NCBI GenBank assembly: GCA_002104895.1
Contig: MCFG01000435.1
Span: 1 to 25,000, forward strand
Direction of reading: 5' to 3'
From: Anaeromyces robustus
Lineage: Eukaryota; Neocallimastigomycota; Neocallimastigomycetes; Neocallimastigales; Neocallimastigaceae
DNA: 25,000 bases
In this document: in pieces, positions 13,601 through 22,272 of the stretch
Numbering within the stretch: the stretch's first letter is position 1
Layout of the letters: each line of letters begins with the position of its first letter
The notes under the pieces: generated by a model
Database searches by the model: none
Told to the model about the DNA's origin: nothing
Seen by the model: only the letters and a program-made list of their open reading frames with translations
Made by a program: the position numbers and the translations under genes

Positions 13601-15145
13601 AGTCTGTTATATTTTGATTGAAGAGTAATATATTGCTCTTTCATATCCATCATCGTTGTTCTTTGATCATCAATACTACACATTAATTGTTCAATTTTTT
13701 TCTTTAAATCTCTTTGTGTACCTTCTAATTCAGAAATTTTATTATTACTTGCTGTTAATTTTCTTTCTACTTCATACTTTTCTTTTAATACAGTATCGAG
13801 ATTATTATCTAATTTTTTTTCATCAGTATCACCCTCATTGATAAAAGATTCTGTTGGAACACCTGCTTCTACTGCTAATCTTCTAACAAGGGTATAATCA
13901 CTTTTTATTTGTAATAAAGCATCTTGTGCTATAGCTTCATTTTGATTACTAATTTCTAATAATTTCCATGCTTTTTCTAATTCTGTTTTCATTAATATTG
14001 CTGACTTTCTACTTTCATATGTCATTTGAATAGCACTTTGAACTTTAGAAGCATTTGCTACAATATCAGTAGTTAATTCGTGACATCTTTTCATTAAATA
14101 AAGTTCATTATTTCTGGAATTTGTTAATATTTTATATAATTTATTATAAGCTGTTTTTAATTGTTCTATATTTTCTTTATTCATTTCTGATTCTTCTTGA
14201 TTATTGCTTAATTCTTTAAGAGAATTTTTAATAAGTTTATCAAGACTAGATTGTTCTCTTTCATCAATATTTTCTGTGCCTTCTATTACTTTAGAAATAA
14301 TAGCTTCTGTTTTATTATGAATAGTTTTTTCGTCTTCTTCTTTAAAATTTCTTTGAATTTCATTTTCAATTTCTTTTAATTCATCGTTAGTGTTATCTTT
14401 TATTGAATCAATATATGTATTAATATTATGACTACTCTCAATTTTTCCAATTAAATCTAATTTTTTTTTAAATATATATATTTATATATAATTATAAATT
14501 AAAATTATTATTATTTAAAATATATTATAATTTTATATGTTTTTATTTTAAATTAAATGAATTTGAATAAGAACCATTATCATCAAATTGGTCAACGTAT
14601 TCTGATATTGATTCGTTTCTTTTTGGAGAAATAGAATCTGATGATCCCTTTTTACTTTCATCATATTCCTTTTTATTTGTATTTGTATCATATTCATTGT
14701 TTTCATTTAATTCTATATTTGAATTATTATTATCCATATTCTCTAATGAATAATCATTATATAAATCGTTATTAGAATTTGAAGAAGATATAGGTTTTTC
14801 TTCTTCATTATTTTTTTCATTTTCAGAATTATCTTGTTCAAAATGAACTAAACTTTTATTTACTTTATCGTCATTTAAATCATCTTGAATTTCTTCCTCG
14901 GCTTTGTCAATATTTTCGGGATTGTCGGTGAAATCGTTATTTTCATTATTGTCGTCAACTTTCACATCTGGATTTTCATTATTGTCGTCAACTTTCACAT
15001 CTGGATTTTCATTATTGTCGTCAACTTTCACATCTGGATTTTCATTATTGTCGTCAACTTTCACATCTGGATTTTCATTATTGTCGTCAACTTTCACATC
15101 TGGATTTTCATTTATATTTTCATTTATATTATTATCATTATCCAT
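10675..15145 (-). CDS. CFAP58: CFAP58 (CCDC147)-like coiled-coil flagellar protein, 11 exons
   Basis: The spliced product is about 1130-1160 residues, mostly heptad-rich coiled coil. Family-specific stretches appear in the expected order: LMKRCHELTTDIVANASKVQ, LEKAWKLLEISNQNE, RQTNLVKLGEQTKKNLE, KMRKIIYALEKERD, YETVRADRNVYSKNLIEAQ, LRRIIIEADKEKL, LYEKLKIQSSALSKGE, IRVLKLEIKKLR, MNVHRWRKL, LQKRLIAKTEEVVEKELLLQ and ALASELNMYHSQ. These align along the full length of animal CFAP58 (about 870 residues). The protein is a flagellar and axonemal factor whose loss causes sperm-flagellum defects in mammals. The start at 15143-15145 is chosen because homology continues upstream of the ATG at 14184 and the second exon has no earlier in-frame ATG. 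The unusual part is the acidic, Asn-rich N-terminal extension of about 250 residues. The C-terminus ends GGGGYKFDLPSHHPDD plus an Asn run and TAA. Confidence 0.92.
13078..13123. repeat. 19-bp perfect inverted repeat over a CFAP58 3' splice site
   Basis: The arms at 13078-13096 and 13105-13123 are exact reverse complements separated by eight bases. On the minus strand the 3' splice-site AG (13088-13087) and the first bases of the next exon (from 13086) lie inside one arm, and the other arm lies in the intron. A pre-mRNA hairpin would therefore enclose the acceptor. Confidence 0.9.
14940..15111. repeat. 33-bp minisatellite, five identical coding copies
   Basis: GTCGTCAACTTTCACATCTG recurs at 14951, 14984, 15017, 15050 and 15083, an exact 33-base period with no substitutions seen between copies. 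On the minus strand each unit encodes the 11-residue block DDNNENPDVKV, in frame, near the N-terminus of the CFAP58-like protein. The unit is richer in G and C than its surroundings. Confidence 0.95.
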
Positions 15146-15216
15146 ATTAATTCTATAAAATATTTTTTATTTAATAAAAAATAATAACTATATTAAATCA
15201 ATTTCTTTTAAAATAA

Positions 15217-15340
15217 TTTATAATATTGAAAATAAAACTAAAAAAAAAAAAAATACAATAATAAAAAAACTTTTATAATATTGAAAATAAAAATTAAAAA
15301 AAAAAAAAAAAAAAAAAAATACAATAATAAAAAAACTTTT
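15217..15340. repeat. Tandem duplication containing poly(A), upstream of CFAP58
   Basis: Two adjacent copies both run TTTATAATATTGAAAATAAA, then a poly(A) run, then TACAATAATAAAAAAACTT. The first copy is about 55 bases and the second about 68; they differ mainly in poly(A) length. The pair lies just upstream of the CFAP58 start codon. Confidence 0.85.
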
Positions 15341-15958
15341 ATAATTATGTTTATAAAATGTTTTTTTTCAAAAAAATAAGTTTTTTCTTTTTTATTTACC
15401 AATTATTTTTTTTTATATCAATAATTATATTATAAAGTTTATTTTAATCAAAAAAAGTATAATTTTCAATAATAATCTTAATTTTAATCATCATTTTTTA
15501 ATAATTTATTTAATATTGGCAATGATTAATACATAAAAATTTTATAATTATTACCATTTTATCAATTATTGTATTATTCCATTTTTAATAATAATGATAA
15601 TAATAATATTATTATTACTATTATCATTGTGTTTATTATTATCACTTTTTCATTAACACTGTTATGAAAAAATGAAGAATTGAAGTTACAAATTGTTTAA
15701 TTAATTTAAAAAACTTAAATTTTTTAAATCATATTTTCTATTACTTATAAGAAAAAAGTTTAAAATTTATTATTTATTTAATTAATAAGTAGTTATAAAC
15801 TACTTAAAATTTATTTCTTTTTTTTTTTTTTTTTTTTTTTTTGTTTTTGTTTTAGAAAAAAAAATATATATATTTAAAGTTTTAAAAATACAAAATCGAA
15901 ATAGGAAAAGTAGAAAAATCAATTTTCAATAAAATAATTTTAATGAAATAATAATAAT

Positions 15959-16186
<228 letters not shown>

Positions 16187-16519
16187 TAATAAAGACACTA
16201 AAAATATTTACTAAATATTTATATCATTGATTTTATTCTTATTTTTATTTTTCGTTTTTTTTTTTTTTTATTTTTTAATATATATATCAAATATTAAAGT
16301 TTTATATTGATATGAATAATTTATTCAATTTTTGTTATATTCTCAATATTTTTATTTTTAATTCTTTATATATTTTATTTTAATTTTTTTAAATAAATCT
16401 TTTGATATATTTTGATAATAATTTGTTATAAAACTTTATTATATATTTTTAAAATAATTTCCTTTCTAAATATATAATATATATATAATAAATATATATA
16501 TTAATAAAAATAATAAATC

Positions 16520-18328
16520 TTATAATCCTATTAGAGAATGATTTTCTTTTATTATTTCGTCTATTGCTACAGCATACTCTATTGATAGATCAGTAGATCT
16601 TATATCGAATTTTGTAAGATATTTATTCATACTAGTGGCTTCAAATAATGCTTTACCAAATACGTCCTTATTGGAACTATCTTCAGATGATTGTGGTAAA
16701 AGATCAATATTATCTGAATCTTTGGAGAAAATATTTTTTTGAACTTTTGGAATTCCTAAATTATTTGAATAAATAATAATTGTATTTAATACTGGTGAAT
16801 TCTTTTTAACTAATTTACATAATACAGGAACTACTAAATTTTTCAATTGACAGGAAGCTAAATCAATATAATTTAAAGTTTCATTTTTATATATTCCTTT
16901 AATAATATCTATACCACCTTCATCCATAATTGGATTTAATCCTAAAATAAATGTTTTAAGTTTATTATTAGTACAAAGAGCTTTTCCTATATAATGAGCT
17001 CCTTTAGCATTAATATTATTATTAAATAATGATAAATAGTTAATATTAACAGTTTTTTTAGTTAAAACTTTTGAAAGAGCTAAAGCTCCTTCATCAGAGA
17101 TAGAATTATGAGAAAGATCTAAATGATTTAAGACTCTATTATCTAATAATACTTCACAAAGAAGTTTCATTCTATTATCATCAATTTGACTTGAAGTTAT
17201 AGTCAATGATTGTAATGTATTATTATTTTTCAAAGCATCATGTAAATTAATACAATCATTAATAGTCATACCGTAGTATTTCCATTCAAAATTAAGACCA
17301 CAATTTTTTACACCATAGTATAAACTTAATTCTTCAACGTTTTTTAATTTACTTAAAATAAGTTTAATATTAGTATGATCTGGTAATGGATCGGTTTTTT
17401 TTAATTCTAAACCTTCCGTAATATGTAATTGTTCTATTTTTAAATTTTTTACATAATCTGACATTAATTCTAATTTATCAAGGAATTTTTTTTCATTATC
17501 TTCTGCTGTTTCTTCAACTATTTCATCTTTTTTCTCTTCTGTATAATCTTTGGAATTTAATAATAATTTAGAACCTTGACTTTCTTTATCAAGATGTTGA
17601 ATACTTCTTAATCTATCTGCATCTTCATCACTAATAATAGAATCAGTATCATCTTCGTCTTTTTTAAACTGATTTACTCTTGGAACATATTCTTCGATAG
17701 TTTTTTGAGCTAAAAGTTCAAAATATAATAATTTCCAATTATTTCGATGTTTGCTTATATCACAATTTTTAAATTTTTCTTGAGCACATCTTTTCCAATA
17801 ACTTTCTTCTTCAATTAAATGAGCTGTAATTTCTAATGGTGTATCTATGGAAATGGTATCTAAGACAATTTTTTGATATTTTTTTGATAAAGATTTAAGT
17901 ATTGGTTTTTCATTAAAATGATTAACAATGGAATTAACACATATTTCTGATAAAGTTTTAACTGGTGCTAAGTTCCATTTTGAATCTTCGGCAATAATTC
18001 TTCTAAGATTTACTTTTTCTTCTTTTGTTAATATATTTGGTTGGAGAGGTGCAGCTAAGCCAGGTGGTGTAGCTCCTTCACCTCCTTCTTGATTAGTTAC
18101 TTCTATGATATTTTTTTCTTTATCTTCATTTGCACCTTCTGTTTTATTTTCTGTTTTATCATTATTTGTATTTTCAGAAGATTCAGCATTTGTTTTTTCT
18201 GAATTATCTTCACTTTTAGTTGCTTCATTATTATTTGTTGTTTCATTTGCTTTTGAAGAATCCTCGGATTCTTTTAAATTTTTTGTTGAATTTGAAGTTT
18301 CATTTTTATTTTCTTCAACATTTTCCAT
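16520..18328 (-). CDS. DRC5: DRC5/TCTE1-like leucine-rich-repeat subunit of the nexin-dynein regulatory complex
   Basis: A single-exon frame of 602 residues. Residues 1-95 are an acidic, Ser/Thr/Asn-rich disordered tail. Residues 112-216 match the TCTE1 N-terminal module: EDSKWNLAPVKTLSEICVNS, LEITAHLIEEESYWKRCAQE and the following NNWKLLYFE. An acidic insert covers about 220-280. Residues 317-590 carry RNase-inhibitor-type LRRs such as LNHLDLSHNSISDEGALALS, preceded by the family signature CGLNFEWKYYGMTINDC near 343. Human TCTE1 is about 500 residues; the extra length here is the tail and insert. DRC5 (Chlamydomonas FAP155) is part of the regulatory complex that links outer doublets and controls dynein-driven bending. 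The ATG at 18326-18328 opens the frame and TAA closes it at 16520. The gene is intronless while its neighbours are intron-rich. A generic NLR-type LRR protein is the alternative, but the N-terminal module argues against that. Confidence 0.92.
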   Translation of the reverse strand: MENVEENKNETSNSTKNLKESEDSSKANETTNNNEATKSEDNSEKTNAESSENTNNDKTENKTEGANEDKEKNIIEVTNQEGGEGATPPGLAAPLQPNILTKEEKVNLRRIIAEDSKWNLAPVKTLSEICVNSIVNHFNEKPILKSLSKKYQKIVLDTISIDTPLEITAHLIEEESYWKRCAQEKFKNCDISKHRNNWKLLYFELLAQKTIEEYVPRVNQFKKDEDDTDSIISDEDADRLRSIQHLDKESQGSKLLLNSKDYTEEKKDEIVEETAEDNEKKFLDKLELMSDYVKNLKIEQLHITEGLELKKTDPLPDHTNIKLILSKLKNVEELSLYYGVKNCGLNFEWKYYGMTINDCINLHDALKNNNTLQSLTITSSQIDDNRMKLLCEVLLDNRVLNHLDLSHNSISDEGALALSKVLTKKTVNINYLSLFNNNINAKGAHYIGKALCTNNKLKTFILGLNPIMDEGGIDIIKGIYKNETLNYIDLASCQLKNLVVPVLCKLVKKNSPVLNTIIIYSNNLGIPKVQKNIFSKDSDNIDLLPQSSEDSSNKDVFGKALFEATSMNKYLTKFDIRSTDLSIEYAVAIDEIIKENHSLIGL

Positions 18329-18891
18329 TTTTGTTATACTTTAAATAATAGATACAACTAATAATTGTTATATGAAAAAATGAATAAAATAATAATATGC
18401 AGATAAAATATATATAAAATATTATATAATATATGAAAAATGGAAAAATATCAAAATTTATATAAATATAAAAAATAAATTTTAAATATTATAAATTTAA
18501 GTAATAAAATTTTAGAATTCTTTTTCTTTTTTTTTTCTTTTTTTTTTTTTAGACGAACAAAAATATATATATACTTTATAAGTATATATATTTAATTAAT
18601 AGTATATTATATATATAATGAACTTTTTTAAATAATAAAAAGAATAATTTGAAATAATTTCCTATAAGTTTATTTGATAAGTAAACTAAAAAAATTTTTT
18701 TTTTTAAAATGGTTTATTCAACCTTAAATCATTTTTTTTATTATCATTTTAATAATAATAAAATAGTTATTATATAAAGTTATTATTATATAAAATAATA
18801 AAATTTGTTATTATCATCATATCCTAATTATATACGTACAGAGAAACTAAAATACTTATATTTCTATTAAACCGATCATTAGATATTTGAT

Positions 18892-18972
18892 TATTATTAT
18901 TATTATTACTATTATTATTATTATTATTAATTTTTTAGTATGATTATTATTAATATTGATTATTTAATATGA

Positions 18973-19033
<61 letters not shown>
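18892..19033. repeat. Two (TTA)n microsatellites
   Basis: An imperfect TTA/ATT tract at about 18892-18930 and a longer, near-perfect one at about 18976-19031 are separated by ordinary AT-rich sequence. Both lie in the DRC5-SCC3 spacer. Confidence 0.9.
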
Positions 19034-19035
<2 letters not shown>

Positions 19036-19519
19036 ATTTAATATCATTATGATTATAAATTATATATACTAATAGTATTAAAAATAGTGTAGTAATGTTA
19101 ACATGATATATTTGGTTGTAGTAGTACAAAAATATGCTCTAATTATTTTTCGTATAAATATCAATTAAGTAATACTATTTAATAATCATTTTTTACAATA
19201 AAACTAACATTATCGCATATATTTATAATATATAAAAAACGATGATAATGATTATTATTAATCATTTTTTTATTTACCTTTAAATAAACCTCTTAAAGAA
19301 ATTTACACTATTAACATTTATTTTATATATGTTTTGATTATATATGTATTATTAATTATTATTATTATATATTCTATATTTTATTTCATTATTTTCTGTT
19401 TTAATTTAAATATGTATAAACCAAATATGGATGTATCACAAAAAAAAGTGGAAATATAAATTATAAAATTATTATTATTATTCTTATTATTATTATTAAG
19501 TGGAAGAATAATTAAAAAG

Positions 19520-19598
19520 TAAATAAATAAATGAATAAATAAATATATAAATAAATAAAATATATATATACATAAATAAATAATAAATAAATAAATAA

Positions 19599-19689
<91 letters not shown>

Positions 19690-19692
19690 ATG
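19520..19692. repeat. (AAAT)n tetranucleotide microsatellite
   Basis: AAAT/AATA units fill this stretch, interrupted at first by TA-rich segments, then perfect from about 19600 to the end (over 20 units). It is the only long tetranucleotide tract in the window. Confidence 0.93.
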
Positions 19693-20680
19693 TAATATAT
19701 TTAAATATATTATACTTTATAATAATTTATATATAAAATATAAATTAATCATAATCATGAATAATTATTAAATAAATTTAATTTATTGTGTAATAATTAT
19801 AAAATTAATTTATTGTGTAATAATAATTATAAATAAAAATGAAAAAAAAAAAAAATTTCATTGTCGTCAAATATCTTAATAAAATGAATTTTTAATTTTT
19901 TATAATTAAATTTTTAATAAATTTTTATTTTTACACTTTTTTAGTTTTTTTATTCTATCAACTTACTGAATATATATATTATTATTCTCTATCTATATTA
20001 TAATCTATGTTAATTTATTGAATTATTATAATAAATTAATATAAATCAAAATTATTAGAAGAAAATAGAAATAAAAAAGTAATTAATTATTGTTATTATG
20101 TTTATTTTTTTTTTATTAGATATAATATAATTATTATCAATTCTAATGACACAATTTGAAGAAGAAAAATAACTATTTAAGTAAAAAAAAAAAAAGAAAA
20201 AAGAAAAAATAAGCTATTTAATTAAAAAACAAGAAAAACATGAAATTTTTATTTTAGAAAATATATATAAGAATTCAAATAATAATATATTATTTTATTA
20301 AATTATCAAAAAAAGAAATTTGAACCAATGTCATTTTTTTTAAATATAGTAAAATAAATAAAAAGACTTTTTTTTTAAAATAAAATATTTAATACGTAAG
20401 AGTTTATTTATTGAATTTCTTCAAATTCTTATCAAAATAATAATATTAAAACTCACTAAAGTTGACTTTATAATATTTATTTTTCAATACTATACCAAAT
20501 ATTAATATAAAAATACAAAAAAGAAAAGAATAATAATGATAATAATAAAAAAGAATTTATATATATATATAAAAGGAAGAAATAATTAAATAATATTTAA
20601 ATTTTGTTTTCAAAATAAATACAATTCCATTTATTAGTTTTTATTATATCTAATGTTTTTTTTTCTTTAAAATATATATA

Positions 20681-20689
20681 ATGTACTAA
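20681..20689 (+). promoter_or_regulatory. Possible two-codon upstream ORF before SCC3
   Basis: ATG TAC TAA ends nine bases before the proposed SCC3 start codon at 20699. If the transcript starts upstream of it, it would be a minimal upstream ORF that could lower translation. In AT-rich leaders such words arise easily by chance. Confidence 0.3.
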
Positions 20690-20698
20690 TCAAGAAAA

Positions 20699-22223
20699 AT
20701 GCCGAAACCTACAAGGCAAACCCGGTCATCAAAAGTTAATGGCAAAGGTTAATATTAACATTTCAATAATAATCCAATAAAATTTATTATGTGATATATT
20801 GTTTTTTAATTATTTGTATATTAATATTTTATATTTTTTAATTGAATTTATTATTATAAAAGGGGCTTCAAAAAACTCTTCAAAATCAAAAAATACATCA
20901 AAAAAAAGAAAAACTGTTGTAGAGGATACTCATGATAATAATTTTTTTGAAATTCTTCAGGAATCAACAGCAAACTCAGTTTCAATTAAATTAGCTATTC
21001 AAGAATGGAAAGAAACAATTAATGAAGTAGATAATACAAAACCTATGGCAGAACTTATTAATTTTATCTTAGAGGTATGATATACATAATTGTTTTTAAC
21101 TTTTTTTTTTTTGAAAAAAAGAAATTAAAAAAAAATCAATAATTTAAATATTATATTAAAATATATTATATTGCGTAGTCATGTGGTTGTCAAGGAAAAA
21201 TTACACCAAATATTTTTGAAGAACGTGATGATGTTAATGAAATTTTAACAGAACTCCAAAATGATAATGCAGCTGTAAATATATATAAAATTTCAATTAT
21301 AATCTTTTATATATTATATTAAATAACAAATGTTCATGAAAATGATAATAATGATAATAATAATTTCAAAAAAAAAAAAATAATTATAATAAAATAATTT
21401 AGGGACTTACGGATTATCCAATTATATCTAAACAAAAACAATTTACTGGTAATGGTAATTCTAGAAATGTTAATACTTTTATTGGTAAATTAAAGCGTTT
21501 TTGGAGAGATTGGATAAAAGAAATGCAATATGAAATCATGAATGTTGATGATAATTGGATTTTTGATAATTTAAAATTATGGATTATTTCTATGAGTAGT
21601 TCAAATTTCAGACCATTCCGTCATACTTCAACAGTTATTGGATTATCATTAGGTATCGAATTATGTACTGTAGCTAATTCTATTCAATCTGAATTAACTA
21701 TAGCTGAACGTCAAATCAATAAAGAACAAGCAAGAAAAAAGAGTGGCAGTTCACGTAGTAGAAGTCAAAGAGAAGTACAACTTGAAAAAAAAATTGAAGA
21801 ACTTCAAGCAAAAAAAGAACGTCTTAATACCCATATTGATGATTTCTTTGTAGGGTAAATAACAATTTTTTTTTTTTTTTAAATTATAATAAAAATATTA
21901 ATTTTTAACATTATTATATAAAATGAAATAATATATAGTATTAATTTTTTTTTCATTTAATATTTTTTTTATTTTATTTTATTTTTAAAGTTTATTTATT
22001 CATCGTTACAGAGACTTTACAGATATCATTAGAATTGAATGTGCAAATAATATTCGATTTTGGATTAAAGAGTATCCAATTTATTTCTTAAATGATAATT
22101 ACACTAGATATATTGGTTGGTTCTTATCAGATAAAGTAAGTAATTTTTAAATAAATATATATATATATATATATAACTTTCAGATATTGATATTATTAAT
22201 ATTATATATTATTATTATTATTA

Positions 22224-22272
<49 letters not shown>

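Larger units (their letters stand above)
10675..15145 (-). other. CFAP58: Exon map of the CFAP58-like gene
   Basis: Exons in transcript order: 15145-14656 (or to 14575), 14456-13177, 13086-12853, 12753-12589, 12484-12334, 12240-12122, 12038-11943, 11849-11576, 11441-11170, 11074-10956, 10864-10675. All junctions keep frame, and several join family motifs directly: KMRK to IIYALEKERD, LCEQQ to KLYETVRADRN, KVLE to ELESPMNVHRW. The donor at 12852 is GTTTAA, weaker than the usual GTAA. The first donor is ambiguous: GTAAAAAG after 14656 and GTTCTT after 14575 are both phase 1 and both fit the acceptor before 14456. Confidence 0.82.
18329..20698. other. Divergent 2.4-kb spacer between DRC5 and SCC3, no gene seen
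   Basis: This region lies upstream of both flanking start codons, so both promoters should be here. It consists of extremely AT-rich DNA with homopolymer runs, TTA and AAAT microsatellites and short inverted repeats (for example 8-bp arms around 19247-19266). I found no open frame of note, no tRNA-like B box, no conserved RNA and no transposon end. Confidence 0.7.

Noticed and set aside
14184-14184. ATG at 14184 as the CFAP58 start, which would give 875 residues, near the human length
   Set aside because: Similarity to the CFAP58 N-terminus (the segment around DKLIKNSLKEL) continues upstream of this Met, and no other ATG in the exon precedes it, so an upstream exon is needed.
14940-15111. 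Regular 33-bp direct repeats resembling a CRISPR array
   Set aside because: The copies are directly adjacent with no spacers, they lie in a coding exon, and the window is eukaryotic.
14885-15184. Plus-strand open frames opposite the CFAP58 first exon, with repeated protein units
   Set aside because: They are antisense readings of the 33-bp minisatellite. The minus-strand frame is the one that joins the CFAP58 coding sequence.
18329-20698. Possible RNA genes or transposon remnants in the DRC5-SCC3 spacer
   Set aside because: No tRNA box motifs, no terminal inverted repeats with target duplications and no coding remnant could be found; only microsatellites and homopolymers.
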